From positions 7,091 through 71,090 of the forward strand of contig CAJGDC010000002.1 of the NCBI GenBank assembly GCA_904502005.1: a stretch of DNA of 64,000 bases, written 5' to 3'. Source of the DNA: an uncultured Alistipes sp. GTDB taxonomy: Bacteria; Bacteroidota; Bacteroidia; Bacteroidales; Rikenellaceae. Position numbers and translations under genes: made by a program. Numbering within the stretch: position 1 is the first letter of the stretch; every line of letters begins with the position of its first letter. This document shows, one piece after another, positions 54,337 through 63,250 of this stretch. The notes beneath the pieces were generated by a model. That model was not told where the DNA came from and did no database searches. It was given only the letters and a program-made list of their open reading frames with translations.

Positions 54337-55344
54337 TTATCTCTTAAACATTTGTTCTAACTCATCTAAAGTCACAGCCATATCCTCAACCCTACCGATA
54401 GCCCTCGGAACAATAAGGTGCAACTTATCATTCTCTCTCTTCTTATCCTTGGCAATTGAGGCTATAAGGTCGGTTACAGCAATATAACCCATTTCGAAGT
54501 TGTATTGCCTACACAAGCCAACAATCCTATTTGCATCATCTGGATGGATAAGATTATTTTTGCGTGCCATATCTGCAATAGCAATTAGACCGATAGCCAC
54601 AGCCTCACCGTGATTATATTGGCAATTTGGCCGAGATTCAACAGCGTGGGCAATCGTATGTCCAAGGTTAAGCACTCGGCGAAGACCACTCTCGCGCTCA
54701 TCCTTGCTAACAATATCAAGCTTTATCTTTATCGTTGCCCTTACAACAGCCTCTAAAGCCCCATAATCGCATCTAAAGAGTTCTAACCGCGCGCTTTCAA
54801 GATCCTTAAATAAAATCGGATTACTGATAATTGCCGACTTAATTATCTCTGCAAAACCAGCACGGAACTCCCTATCCGGCAGGGTGCTAAGCATAGCCAC
54901 ATCGCAAATAACAAACTTTGGCTGACAGAAAGTTCCCGCCATATTTTTATATCCGCCGACATTGACACCATTCTTCCCGCCTAACGATGCATCCACCTGT
55001 GCAAGGAGCGTAGTTGCCACAAAGCCAAAATCTACACCACGCATAAATGTTGCGCCGACAAAACCGGTAATATCAGTAACAATGCCGCCACCGATACCTA
55101 CAAGCATCGTTGTGCGATCTGCTCCCCTACGAATAAGCTCCGAGTAGACCATTCCAACAGTTTCAAGGCTCTTCGCGCTCTCGCCCTCCCGAATAGTGAT
55201 ATGCTCAAACTGAGAAATAAGTCCAAAGTAGTGCAAGCGAACTGTATCGTCGGTGACAACAATAACCCTGCGACCAGCAGTAAGCTCTGCAAGTAGTTGC
55301 GCTGCCCTGCCGACATAAACGTAGCTATTCTCGATTCTACTCAT
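54337..55344 (-). CDS. aroB: 3-dehydroquinate synthase
   Basis: Second step of the shikimate pathway. NAD-binding GIGGGIVTDITGFVGATFMRG, the metal-site block KNGVNVGGYKNMAGTF, RRVLNLGHTIAHAVE and YNHGEAVAIG are all present. 335 residues is slightly short but typical of Bacteroidetes. It diverges from typA; a TACTTTTG -7-like box lies at 55383-55376 on the minus strand. Confidence 0.95.
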   Translation of the reverse strand: MSRIENSYVYVGRAAQLLAELTAGRRVIVVTDDTVRLHYFGLISQFEHITIREGESAKSLETVGMVYSELIRRGADRTTMLVGIGGGIVTDITGFVGATFMRGVDFGFVATTLLAQVDASLGGKNGVNVGGYKNMAGTFCQPKFVICDVAMLSTLPDREFRAGFAEIIKSAIISNPILFKDLESARLELFRCDYGALEAVVRATIKIKLDIVSKDERESGLRRVLNLGHTIAHAVESRPNCQYNHGEAVAIGLIAIADMARKNNLIHPDDANRIVGLCRQYNFEMGYIAVTDLIASIAKDKKRENDKLHLIVPRAIGRVEDMAVTLDELEQMFKR

Positions 55345-55406
55345 AGTTTTGCACTTATAAGGTCAAATTGATAGACAAAAGTAATACTTTTTTCAATTAA
55401 AATTGC

Positions 55407-55414
55407 TAACTTTG
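55407..55414 (+). promoter_or_regulatory. -7 box of typA
   Basis: TAACTTTG, 21 bases before the typA ATG; the -33 element is not clear. Confidence 0.6.
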
Positions 55415-55435
55415 CGCGTTAATATATTAAAATTT

Positions 55436-57235
55436 ATGCAGAAACTTAGAAATATCGCAATCATCGCCCATGTAGACCATGGAAAGACTACATTGGTTGA
55501 CAAGATGATTATGGCGGGCAACCTGCTCCGCGAGGCGTCAAAGACAGGCGAACTGGTACTTGACAACAACGACCTTGAGCGCGAGCGTGGTATTACAATC
55601 CTCTCAAAGAACGTATCAGTAATATACAAGGATTACAAAATCAATATCATCGACACCCCAGGTCACGCCGACTTTGGTGGTGAGGTGGAGCGTGTGCTCA
55701 ATATGTGCGACGGCGTGCTACTGCTGGTAGACGCCTTTGAGGGCACCATGCCACAGACTCGCTTTGTGCTTCAGAAGGCGCTGATGCTTGGCAAGAAGCC
55801 TATTGTTGTTATCAACAAGGTGGACAAACCAAACTGTCGTCCCGAGGTGGTAAACGAGCAGGTCTTTGATCTTATGTTCACCCTCGACGCTACAGAGGAG
55901 CAGCTCGATTACAAGACCATCTACGGCTCGGCAAAACAGGGCTGGATGTCGCATAAGTGGAACGAGAAGACCGACTCTATACAGCCACTTCTTGACGCTA
56001 TTATTGACGAGATTCCGGAGCCTCAGACTGCCGAGGGTACACCACAGATGCTTATCACATCGCTTGAGTATTCATCTTACATCGGTCGTATTGCTGTAGG
56101 TAAGCTTACTCGCGGAAGTCTTGTTTCGGGTCAAACCGTAACACTTGCCAAGCGTGATGGAGTAACTAAGGTTAAGACAAAGATTAAGGAGCTGATGGTC
56201 TTTGAGGGGTTGGGCAAGAAGAAGGTTGAGAGAGTTGAGTGTGGCGAGATTTGTGCCCTTGTAGGTATTGAAGGCTTTGAGATTGGCGACACAGTTTGCG
56301 ACGCTGAGAATCCAGAGCCACTGCCACCAATCAAGATTGACGAGCCGACAATGTCTATGCTCTTTACCATTAACAACTCCCCATTCTTCGGCAAGGATGG
56401 CAAGTATGTAACATCACGTCATATCAAGGAGCGCCTTGACCACGAGCTGGAGAAGAATCTCGCCCTACGCGTAGAGCCAGGGCAGAATGCCGACTCATTT
56501 ATCGTCTACGGTCGTGGCGTGCTTCACCTCTCTGTACTCATTGAGACTATGCGCCGCGAGGGCTACGAGCTTCAGGTAGGTCAGCCAAAAGTTATCATCA
56601 AGGAGATTGATGGACAGAAGTGCGAGCCTATTGAGGAGATGGCAGTCGATTGCCCAGATGAGGTAGCAGGAACAGTGATTGAGCTATCTACACGTCGCAA
56701 GGGTACGCTGACAAATATGGAGTCTAACAATGGTCGCACACGACTTGAGTTTGATATTCCATCGCGAGGTATTATCGGTCTTCGTTCAAATATGCTCACA
56801 GCTACTGCTGGCGAGGCGATTATGTCACACCGATTGAAGGGTTTTGAGCCATATGTTGGCGAGATTGAGATGCGTACAAACGGCTCAATCATAGCCTCAG
56901 AGACAGGTACTGCATACGCATACTCTATTGACAAACTCCAAGACCGTGGTCGTTTCTTCATCTCTCCGATGGAGGATGTATATATGGGTCAGGTTATCGG
57001 CGAGCACACTCGTGGCAATGACATCACAGTAAATGTCACCAAAGCAAAGCAGCTGACAAATATGCGTGCATCGGGCTCCGACGAGAAGGCCTCTATTGCA
57101 CCTCCAAAAATCTTCAGTCTTGAGGAGGCTCTTGAGTATATCAAGGAGGACGAGTATGTAGAGGTAACCCCTAAGGCGATGCGTCTTCGCAAGATTCTAC
57201 TCAATGAGGTAGACCGCAAGCGAGCAGCTAAGTAA
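55436..57235 (+). CDS. typA: Ribosome-associated GTPase TypA/BipA
   Basis: Translational GTPase of the EF-G family acting in ribosome assembly and stress adaptation. G1 AHVDHGKTT (9-17), the switch I region RERGITI, G3 [13 protein letters not shown]4 NKVD, and the TypA-specific C-terminal domain ending in a basic tail (DRKRAAK). 599 residues from ATG 55436; a TTG-initiated extension would start within the promoter. Two small genes and a phosphoesterase follow on the same strand. Confidence 0.96.
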   Translation: MQKLRNIAIIAHVDHGKTTLVDKMIMAGNLLREASKTGELVLDNNDLERERGITILSKNVSVIYKDYKINIIDTPGHADFGGEVERVLNMCDGVLLLVDAFEGTMPQTRFVLQKALMLGKKPIVVINKVDKPNCRPEVVNEQVFDLMFTLDATEEQLDYKTIYGSAKQGWMSHKWNEKTDSIQPLLDAIIDEIPEPQTAEGTPQMLITSLEYSSYIGRIAVGKLTRGSLVSGQTVTLAKRDGVTKVKTKIKELMVFEGLGKKKVERVECGEICALVGIEGFEIGDTVCDAENPEPLPPIKIDEPTMSMLFTINNSPFFGKDGKYVTSRHIKERLDHELEKNLALRVEPGQNADSFIVYGRGVLHLSVLIETMRREGYELQVGQPKVIIKEIDGQKCEPIEEMAVDCPDEVAGTVIELSTRRKGTLTNMESNNGRTRLEFDIPSRGIIGLRSNMLTATAGEAIMSHRLKGFEPYVGEIEMRTNGSIIASETGTAYAYSIDKLQDRGRFFISPMEDVYMGQVIGEHTRGNDITVNVTKAKQLTNMRASGSDEKASIAPPKIFSLEEALEYIKEDEYVEVTPKAMRLRKILLNEVDRKRAAK

Positions 57236-57247
57236 GCAACCTAACAA

Positions 57248-58225
57248 ATGAACAATATGAAAAAACTAATTCTATCAATTATGGCAACAACAGCTATGTT
57301 TGGATGTGCAACAACTCCGCAGACAGAGAGTGCTCCTGCAAAGGTATATATGACAACAGACATTAGCCCAGAGGGTCTTGTGCGCGTATATGAGGCATTG
57401 GGCGTAGAGGCAACCGGCAAGGTTGCGGTAAAGATTAGCACCGGCGAGCCTGGTGGTAAGAACTTCCTCAAGCCTGCACTTATCAAGAACCTTGTTCAGA
57501 AGGTTAATGGTACTATCGTTGAGTGCAATACTGCCTACAAAGGTCGCCGCAACACTACAGAGGCACACCTTGAGGCTGCACGTGAGCATGGCTTCTTTGA
57601 CATTGCCGATGTTGATATTATGGATGCTGAGGGCGAGATTCAGATTCCAGTTAAGGATACAACCCACATCAAGTACAACATTGTGGGTAAGAATATTGCC
57701 AACTATGACTTTATGATTAACCTCGCCCACTTCAAGGGTCACGTTATGGGTGGCTTTGGTGGCGTATTGAAGAATCAGTCTATCGGCAACGCATCAAGCG
57801 CAGGAAAGGCGTATATCCACTCTTCAGGCCATACAACCGATATGCAGAAGATGTGGGACTATTTCGGCAACCAGATTGAGTTCCTTGAGTCTATGGCTGC
57901 CGCAGCACAGTCTATTCACGACTATTTTGGAGGTGGTGAGCGTATTCTCTACATCAACGTTATGAACAACATGTCTGTAGACTGCGACTGTAACGCACAC
58001 CCTGCAGACCCATTGCTTAAGGATGTAGGTATTCTTGCCTCTACCGACCCGGTTGCTCTGGATAAGGCTTGCCTTGATATTATCTTCAACATCACACCAT
58101 CTGAGGGTAACGACAATGGTCCACTGCTTGAGCGCATCCGCACTAAGCACGGCACACACATCGTTGACTACTCAGAGAAGATTGGTCTTGGCACACAAAA
58201 GTACGAGCTGATAAATATAGACTGA
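57248..58225 (+). CDS. DUF362 lipoprotein
   Basis: 325 residues (ATG 57257 is an alternative start). The signal ends AMFGC, a lipobox. The DUF362 core includes KVAVKISTGEPGG, INLAHFKGHVMGGFGG and ILASTDPVALDKACLDII. A VDCDCNAHP Cys pair could bind metal, but the ferredoxin-like Cys repeats of some DUF362 proteins are absent. It ends in TGA; the next conserved ORF continues in the same frame directly after this stop. Confidence 0.8.
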   Translation: MNNMKKLILSIMATTAMFGCATTPQTESAPAKVYMTTDISPEGLVRVYEALGVEATGKVAVKISTGEPGGKNFLKPALIKNLVQKVNGTIVECNTAYKGRRNTTEAHLEAAREHGFFDIADVDIMDAEGEIQIPVKDTTHIKYNIVGKNIANYDFMINLAHFKGHVMGGFGGVLKNQSIGNASSAGKAYIHSSGHTTDMQKMWDYFGNQIEFLESMAAAAQSIHDYFGGGERILYINVMNNMSVDCDCNAHPADPLLKDVGILASTDPVALDKACLDIIFNITPSEGNDNGPLLERIRTKHGTHIVDYSEKIGLGTQKYELINID

Positions 58226-58759
58226 ATAGCTCAACAAACTGCTATCACTCGAATCTTAGAGTCACATCCAAAGGCTCGACTACAGGATATCTACAAGAGC
58301 TGTTTTCAGGACCGTTTTGGTGTAGCTCACGCCCTTGCAGATAGGGACAAAGTGGTTGAGTTTATCATCCGCGAGAGCCAAAATGCCACGAGTTTTGAGA
58401 GCGAGTACGCAGAGCAATGCGGTTGGCGTGGCAACTTTGTCCGCATAAACCTCAAGGCAGTAGCAGAGGGCCGAATCACTGCCGAAGAGCTTGCCGACGC
58501 CTTTATAGCGAGCGTTGTAGAGGTTACAAAGGCAGACTTGACTGCTTGGCGAAGTGAGTGGGCAGAGATTGAGCATATCGTAGCAGAGCTCTACCCTACC
58601 CTTGATGGTTACAAAGAGGACTCTGATGCTATTTCAGCACTCTTGTTGGAGGGTAAGTATGTGATGCACCACAGCCAACAATACAACAAGCACTATGCAC
58701 CACACTACCGCATAGTTAGCAGAGAACAATACGAAAAACTAAAAGATAGACTAAAATGA
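58226..58759 (+). CDS. Conserved Bacteroidales protein lacking an ATG start (ATA proposed)
   Basis: The frame is open from the base after the DUF362 TGA and reads IAQQTAITRILESHPKARLQ, then DIYKSCFQDRFGVAHALADR and onward, ending HHSQQYNKHYAPHYRI-VSREQYEKL. The N-terminal ARLQDIYKSCFQDRFG block looks conserved in a Bacteroidetes family of unknown function of about 180-190 residues. The only canonical start downstream, GTG 58352, would discard it. ATA at 58226 sits where an ATG would be expected, so either ATA is used through stop-coupled reinitiation, TGA is read through, or the start codon was lost. It overlaps the following phosphoesterase gene by four bases. Confidence 0.6.
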   Translation: MAQQTAITRILESHPKARLQDIYKSCFQDRFGVAHALADRDKVVEFIIRESQNATSFESEYAEQCGWRGNFVRINLKAVAEGRITAEELADAFIASVVEVTKADLTAWRSEWAEIEHIVAELYPTLDGYKEDSDAISALLLEGKYVMHHSQQYNKHYAPHYRIVSREQYEKLKDRLK

Positions 58760-60342
58760 AACGACTTTTTATTACACTACTTGCTGTTCTCGGCATTGCT
58801 ACCTACGCAACAGCGCAGGATGTGACGGGAACTATCCGCACAACAGAAGGAGCCCCTATTGCGGGCGTTGTAGTTACCGACGGACACTCTGTTGTCACTA
58901 CAGACGCTGAGGGTAAGTACTCTTTCAATCGTCATGAGGAGGCTGCCTATGTCTACTACTCTCTTCCTGCAGAGTATCGTGTACCACTTCGTCAGGGTCA
59001 CCCTTGCTTCTACAAGAAGCTCAACGACGACAAGGTCTACGACTTCGTTCTTCAGCCACTCAAGGATGGTAAGGAGGATAAGTTCCGCCTTGTTATGGTA
59101 GCTGACCCACAGTGTCAGAACCTACGTCATATCTACCGCTTCCACTCAGAGACTGCACCAGACTTGAAGAAGACAGCAAAGAAGAGCAAGACCCCTTGTT
59201 ATGCAATCTCTCTTGGTGATATTGTCTACTCTGAGGGTCCACGCAACGCCAACTACCTTATGCCGATGATTAAGGAGGAGATGCGTGCCGAGAATATCGG
59301 TATGCCGATGTTCCAGACTATCGGAAATCACGACTGCGACTACGAGCCGGTAGTTACGGGCAAGCGCAACTCAACCCCTACAGTGCGCCTACAGCGTATG
59401 TTTGAGGCTACATTTGGTCCTATTGACTACTCTTGGAATCGTGGCGATGTGCATATCGTAAGTATGAACGACATTATCTACGATGATATTAACAACTTCA
59501 AGAAGTATCATGGCGACTTTACAGACGAGCAGGTGGAGTGGCTTCGTAAAGACCTGAGCTATGTATCAAAGGATAAGATGGTCATTCTCTGCGTACATAT
59601 TCCACTTGAGCACCTACGCAAGAGCCCACGTGTTCAGGCTGTTCTCAATATGCTCTCTGAGTATGCTGACTGCAAGATTATGTCAGGACATACACACTAC
59701 ACACGCCGCTATACCCACAAGAATGGTATTCACGAGTACATCTTCGGCGCTGCATCAGGTTGCTGGTGGTGGAGCAAAAACAATGGCGATGGCACACCAA
59801 ACGGCTACGGCCTTATTGACATTGTCGGCAACAAGGTTGTTGACCACCGTTATAAGGGTACCGGCTTTGACTTAGACTATCAGCTACGTCTCTACCGCGG
59901 TAATGCAACATTTGGCGGCAAGCACGAGCAGCCAACACTACCTTTCGGTGCCGATAAGATTCTTGCAAATGTATGGTTCGCAGATAAGGATTGGAAGATT
60001 GAGCTCTATGAGGATGGTAAACTCTCTGGCGAGATGAAGAAGATGAAGCCATCTCCATTCCGTGGTGACGAGCACCCAAGCCTTGAGTCAAGCAAAGATT
60101 GGTGGGCTATCGGTTACCACACCGGCGTTGTAGGTCGTGGACATAAGAAGGGCAGCACCCGCAAGAACTACTGCGTACCGTGCCACCACATGTACATCTA
60201 CACCCTCAAGAACCCTAATGCAAAGGTTAAGGTGGTAGCAACTGACGACAAGGGTCGTAAATATACCTGCGACTACGTTATTGAGAATGCCGACTATAGC
60301 CTCGCCGCTCCAGCAGAGTACAAGGTTACAGAGGTGTGGTAG
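58756..60342 (+). CDS. Secreted calcineurin-like phosphoesterase
   Basis: 528 residues with signal peptide MKRLFITLLAVLGIATYATA. An N-terminal Ig-like calcineurin-associated domain (TGTIRTTEGAPIAGVVVTDG, about 23-100) precedes the metallophosphoesterase core: MVADPQCQN, SLGDIVYSEG, TIGNHDCDYE, VHIPLE, MSGHTHYTR. A C-terminal beta domain (about 400-528) includes DWWAIGYHTGVVGRGH. The substrate is not predictable. It is a full-length paralogue of the split gene at 17854-21438, without that gene's lipoprotein and fimbrillin-like front. It overlaps the preceding ORF by ATGA. Confidence 0.9.
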   Translation: MKRLFITLLAVLGIATYATAQDVTGTIRTTEGAPIAGVVVTDGHSVVTTDAEGKYSFNRHEEAAYVYYSLPAEYRVPLRQGHPCFYKKLNDDKVYDFVLQPLKDGKEDKFRLVMVADPQCQNLRHIYRFHSETAPDLKKTAKKSKTPCYAISLGDIVYSEGPRNANYLMPMIKEEMRAENIGMPMFQTIGNHDCDYEPVVTGKRNSTPTVRLQRMFEATFGPIDYSWNRGDVHIVSMNDIIYDDINNFKKYHGDFTDEQVEWLRKDLSYVSKDKMVILCVHIPLEHLRKSPRVQAVLNMLSEYADCKIMSGHTHYTRRYTHKNGIHEYIFGAASGCWWWSKNNGDGTPNGYGLIDIVGNKVVDHRYKGTGFDLDYQLRLYRGNATFGGKHEQPTLPFGADKILANVWFADKDWKIELYEDGKLSGEMKKMKPSPFRGDEHPSLESSKDWWAIGYHTGVVGRGHKKGSTRKNYCVPCHHMYIYTLKNPNAKVKVVATDDKGRKYTCDYVIENADYSLAAPAEYKVTEVW

Positions 60343-60363
60343 TTGTTTCCGCATTATAATATA

Positions 60364-60401
60364 GGTATGCCGAGTGTTTTTGACATTCGGCATATTTTTT
60401 T
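60364..60401 (+). terminator. Terminator after the phosphoesterase gene
   Basis: TATGCCGAGTGT pairs with ACATTCGGCATA around TTTTG, followed by TTTTTTT. Confidence 0.9.
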
Positions 60402-60431
60402 GCACTTTTTCGTAAAAAAGTTGCAAAAATA

Positions 60432-60464
60432 TTTGGAAGTTCAGTGTTTTATACTGTATCTTTG
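60432..60464 (+). promoter_or_regulatory. Promoter of the SPFH operon
   Basis: TTTG (60432-60435), 21 bases, TATCTTTG (60457-60464), 46 bases before the ATG. Confidence 0.82.
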
Positions 60465-60483
60465 TGATATCAAAATGATATCA
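60465..60483 (+). promoter_or_regulatory. Tandem TGATATCA palindromes at the SPFH transcription start
   Basis: Two copies of the 8-bp palindrome TGATATCA, separated by AAA, lie directly after the -7 box. The 11-bp spacing places them on the same DNA face, as expected for an operator. Confidence 0.5.
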
Positions 60484-60510
60484 ATTTTAACACTTAAAAC
60501 TTTAACAACT

Positions 60511-61458
60511 ATGAAAAACAGTAATTACACTTATGACGGCTGGAAACTCAATGGTTTTGTAGCTCTTATTATCAACCTTGCACTTGTTGGAGTAGCCGCA
60601 TGGCTCTTTGTGGAGTTGGTAAACAGTGACGAGTTTGGTGGACTACTCTTTGCAGGCGTATGGGTAGCAGTTATTGCGGCTATTATTATGGCTTGCGGCT
60701 ACAAGATGCTTGAGCCAAATGAGGCACGAGTGCTACTCTTCTTTGGTAACTATCGCGGAACATTCTACGAGACAGGTTTCTGGTGGATTAACCCATTTAT
60801 GAGCGCAAAGAAGCTCTCACTGCGTGCTCGCAACCTCAATGTAGACCCTATCAAGGTGAACGACAAGGCTGGTAACCCTATCCTTATTGGTCTTGTGCTT
60901 GTATGGAAAATCAAGAACGAGGGTGCATATAAGGCAGTATTTGAGATTGATGCACCTGCAGAGGTTGGTGCAATGGCTACATCATCGACAACACGTATGA
61001 ACATTCTTGAGAACTTCGTAGCTGTACAATCTGACTCTGCACTTCGTCAGGTGGCAGGTATGTACGCGTATGACGAGAACTCAAATGCTGAGGGTGAGCT
61101 TACTCTTCGCTCTGGTGGCGATGAGATTAACGACCGCCTTACTGACGAGCTAAATGAGCGACTGGCAATGGCAGGTATTGAGGTTATTGAGGCGAGAATC
61201 AACTACCTTGCTTACGCTCCTGAGATTGCAGCTGCAATGCTTCGTCGTCAGCAGGCAGACGCTATTATCTCTGCTCGTGAGAAGATTGTTGAGGGTGCAG
61301 TATCTATGGTTAAGATTGCCCTTGAGCGTCTATCTACAGAGGATGTTGTAGAGCTTGACGAGGAGCGCAAGGCGGCAATGGTTAGCAACCTTTTGGTTGT
61401 CCTCTGCGCAGATGAGGCGGCACAGCCGGTAGTAAACACAGGTACTCTGCATAACTAA
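60511..61458 (+). CDS. SPFH (band 7) domain membrane protein
   Basis: 315 residues from ATG 60511, chosen because longer forms would start before the promoter. Two hydrophobic helices (about 13-34 and 42-62) precede the SPFH domain (YKMLEPNEARVLLFFGNYRG, GFWWINPFMSAKKLSLRARN, NPILIGLVLVWKI). A helical stalk ends ARINYLAYAPEIAAAMLRRQ. SPFH proteins form ring-like membrane microdomain scaffolds and regulate proteases. It starts an operon with a ribbon-helix-helix protein and two related membrane proteins. Confidence 0.9.
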   Translation: MKNSNYTYDGWKLNGFVALIINLALVGVAAWLFVELVNSDEFGGLLFAGVWVAVIAAIIMACGYKMLEPNEARVLLFFGNYRGTFYETGFWWINPFMSAKKLSLRARNLNVDPIKVNDKAGNPILIGLVLVWKIKNEGAYKAVFEIDAPAEVGAMATSSTTRMNILENFVAVQSDSALRQVAGMYAYDENSNAEGELTLRSGGDEINDRLTDELNERLAMAGIEVIEARINYLAYAPEIAAAMLRRQQADAIISAREKIVEGAVSMVKIALERLSTEDVVELDEERKAAMVSNLLVVLCADEAAQPVVNTGTLHN

Positions 61459-61465
61459 ATCTATT

Positions 61466-61669
61466 ATGGCTACGAAAGAGAATAGCACTCGCAGCTTTGT
61501 GCTACGCATCGATGCCGAGACGATGGATGCCATCGAGAAGTGGGCAGAAGATGAGTTTCGTAGTACAAACGGACAGCTGCAGTGGATAATTGCCGAGGCT
61601 TTGCGCAAAGCAGGGCGCAAGCCTCGTGCAAAGAAGAGCAAACCTAATACCGAAAGCGATGAGAAATAG
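61466..61669 (+). CDS. Arc-like ribbon-helix-helix protein
   Basis: 67 residues. SFVLRIDAETMDAIEKWAEDE forms the ribbon and first helix, and NGQLQWIIAEALRKAG the second helix, the Arc/MetJ fold; a Lys-rich tail (KPRAKKSKP) could contact DNA backbone. It lies seven bases after the SPFH gene and overlaps the next gene by 11 bases. Possibly it regulates its own operon through the TGATATCA pair upstream. In the SPFH context a non-transcriptional role is also possible. Confidence 0.75.
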   Translation: MATKENSTRSFVLRIDAETMDAIEKWAEDEFRSTNGQLQWIIAEALRKAGRKPRAKKSKPNTESDEK

Positions 61670-62162
61670 ATTTAGATTCTTCAGATTTAACATCGGAGTT
61701 TGGAAGCGCAAGACGATGGAGGAGGCGCGTAGAGATATGAATGTCAAGTTCACCAAGGCCGAGATTTTAGGTCTTGTATGTATGGGACTCATCTTCTTGG
61801 CTATCTATATCCCGCACGAGGTAATCTCAGGCATTGTGGCGCTGATTGCTATGGCTTGCTATGTCGTTGCAACTATTTGGGATTGCTTTAACTATGGTCC
61901 GATTACTCGCTGGCGTCACGCAACAATCAAGAGTGCCATTGGCGCAATACTCTGGACTGTGATGCCGATAATAATTTACTACTCTGGCGAGGGAACTGCT
62001 GAGGATTACAAAGAGATGGTATATATCTCACTCTCGTCAATAGTTATGTGGATAGCCTTTTTTATCAGCCTCTACAAGTGGATAAGCAACCGTAGAGAGG
62101 CGAGAGCTCGCGCTGCAGCAATCGACATGAAGATTCGTACACGTCGTAAAAACGCCTACTAA
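61659..62162 (+). CDS. Membrane protein of unknown function (paralogue 1)
   Basis: 167 residues from ATG 61659. A basic N-terminus is followed by about four hydrophobic segments (ILGLVCMGLIFLAIYIP; VALIAMACYVVATIWD; AIGAILWTVMPIIIYY; IVMWIAFFISLYKWI) and a basic tail of the RREARARAAAIDMKIRTRRK type. It shares layout and the MWI/tail pattern with the next gene, implying duplication. No known family recognised. Confidence 0.7.
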   Translation: MRNRFRFFRFNIGVWKRKTMEEARRDMNVKFTKAEILGLVCMGLIFLAIYIPHEVISGIVALIAMACYVVATIWDCFNYGPITRWRHATIKSAIGAILWTVMPIIIYYSGEGTAEDYKEMVYISLSSIVMWIAFFISLYKWISNRREARARAAAIDMKIRTRRKNAY

Positions 62163-62164
62163 TT

Positions 62165-62656
62165 ATGAAGAGAAGAGCACGTTTTTTCGGTTGGGGAAAT
62201 AAGGGACGCAAGTTATCTACCCCAACACCTGACGATGGAAAACTTGAGTTGGCGGATATTCTACTCTTCGTTGCCGCGACGATGATTATCCGCGCTGACA
62301 AGTTCAATTGGATTCCAGACTTTCCATATAAAGAGGTTGTTATCACAGCAGTAGCTATAGTATTGATACTTTATAGCTTATATCACAACTTCCACAACCT
62401 CTGCCCTATGTCTCGTTGGAGCCGCGCCAGTTGGGCTACAGGAATGATTGCAGCCACTTGGACCGCAGTACCACTTATCCTCTACGCTGTTGGTGCGAAT
62501 GACAATTTTGAAAAGATGTTGTCTTGTAGTGCTTGGTCAACCGTTATGTGGATTACATTCATATTTTGCCTCATAAATCTGTTGCGAGTAAAAAGACGCA
62601 TCCGCGCCGAGGTGGCAATGATTGAGTGGAAGATGAGAAATCAGAGAAACCGATGA
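62165..62656 (+). CDS. Membrane protein of unknown function (paralogue 2)
   Basis: 163 residues, two bases after paralogue 1. Hydrophobic segments correspond in order to those of paralogue 1, with MSRWSRASWATGMIAATWT, then STVMWITFIFCLINLLRVKR and a basic tail containing AEVAMIEWKMRNQRNR. Its stop codon lies inside the stem of the terminator. Function unknown; probably works with the SPFH protein. Confidence 0.7.
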   Translation: MKRRARFFGWGNKGRKLSTPTPDDGKLELADILLFVAATMIIRADKFNWIPDFPYKEVVITAVAIVLILYSLYHNFHNLCPMSRWSRASWATGMIAATWTAVPLILYAVGANDNFEKMLSCSAWSTVMWITFIFCLINLLRVKRRIRAEVAMIEWKMRNQRNR

Positions 62657-62675
62657 TAAAATTCATCGGTTTTTT
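62648..62675 (+). terminator. Terminator of the SPFH operon
   Basis: AACCGATGA pairs with TCATCGGTT around TAAAAT, followed by TTTT. It includes the stop codon of paralogue 2 and abuts the next promoter's -7 box. Confidence 0.88.
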
Positions 62676-62676
62676 C

Positions 62677-62684
62677 TATCTTTG
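62677..62684 (+). promoter_or_regulatory. -7 box of the SLOG-family gene
   Basis: TATCTTTG, four bases before the ATG at 62689, directly after the previous terminator's T-run. It implies a leaderless transcript. Confidence 0.65.
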
Positions 62685-62688
62685 CGCT

Positions 62689-63171
62689 ATGAGAGTAGCA
62701 TTTACAGGACACCGCGACTATTCGGGGACAACAAATGAGAAGCTGCGCGAGGTGATTATAGCGCTCTATGAGGTGGGATATAGTACCTTTCTCTGCGGCA
62801 TGGCTGAAGGGTTTGACATCGCAGCCGCGGAGATTGTACTGTCGCTCAAGAGTGAGTTAAATGGGCTGAAATTGCAGTGCGTTGTTCCATTTCGTGGGCA
62901 CGAGCTGACAATGCCCAACAGAGATTGGGCAGAGCGATACAAGCGTGTGATAGAGTCGGCAGATGAAGTGGTAACAATAAGCCAAACATACAACGTAGAG
63001 ATCTATCGCCAGCGAAACGACTACTTAGTAGACAACGCCAACGCACTTATATGCTACTATTCTGGGAAAGCTCGAAGCGGTACGGGGTATACGGTTCGCC
63101 GAGCGTTAAAAAAGTGCATTCAAACAATAAATCTCTATGCCGACAGCTATCAAATACAATTTTTCGGCTGA
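62689..63171 (+). CDS. SLOG-family (YpsA/DUF1273-like) protein
   Basis: 160 residues from ATG 62689; an upstream in-frame start would lie before the promoter. The Rossmann-like SLOG pattern is clear: MRVAFTGHRDY at the start, TFLCGMAEGFDIAAAEIV (nucleotide-binding loop), LQCVVPFRGHE, and ALICYYSGKARSGTGYTVRRA near the end. SLOG domains bind nucleotides or nucleotide-derived ligands; YpsA-like members are poorly characterised. It is transcribed alone. Confidence 0.85.
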   Translation: MRVAFTGHRDYSGTTNEKLREVIIALYEVGYSTFLCGMAEGFDIAAAEIVLSLKSELNGLKLQCVVPFRGHELTMPNRDWAERYKRVIESADEVVTISQTYNVEIYRQRNDYLVDNANALICYYSGKARSGTGYTVRRALKKCIQTINLYADSYQIQFFG

Positions 63172-63200
63172 TTTATGTTACAACCAATCAAAAAAAGTGT

Positions 63201-63208
63201 TATCTTTG
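63201..63208 (+). promoter_or_regulatory. -7 box of the phosphofructokinase gene
   Basis: TATCTTTG, 42 bases before the ATG at 63251; -33 box unclear. Confidence 0.6.
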
Positions 63209-63250
63209 AACGATTTTTGATTACTATTATCACTTAAACAATAAAAAACT

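Noticed and set aside
58223..58225. TGA between DUF362 and the next ORF as a selenocysteine codon
   Set aside because: No selenocysteine insertion hairpin is evident directly after it, the site is a normal end for DUF362, and the next ORF looks like a separate protein.
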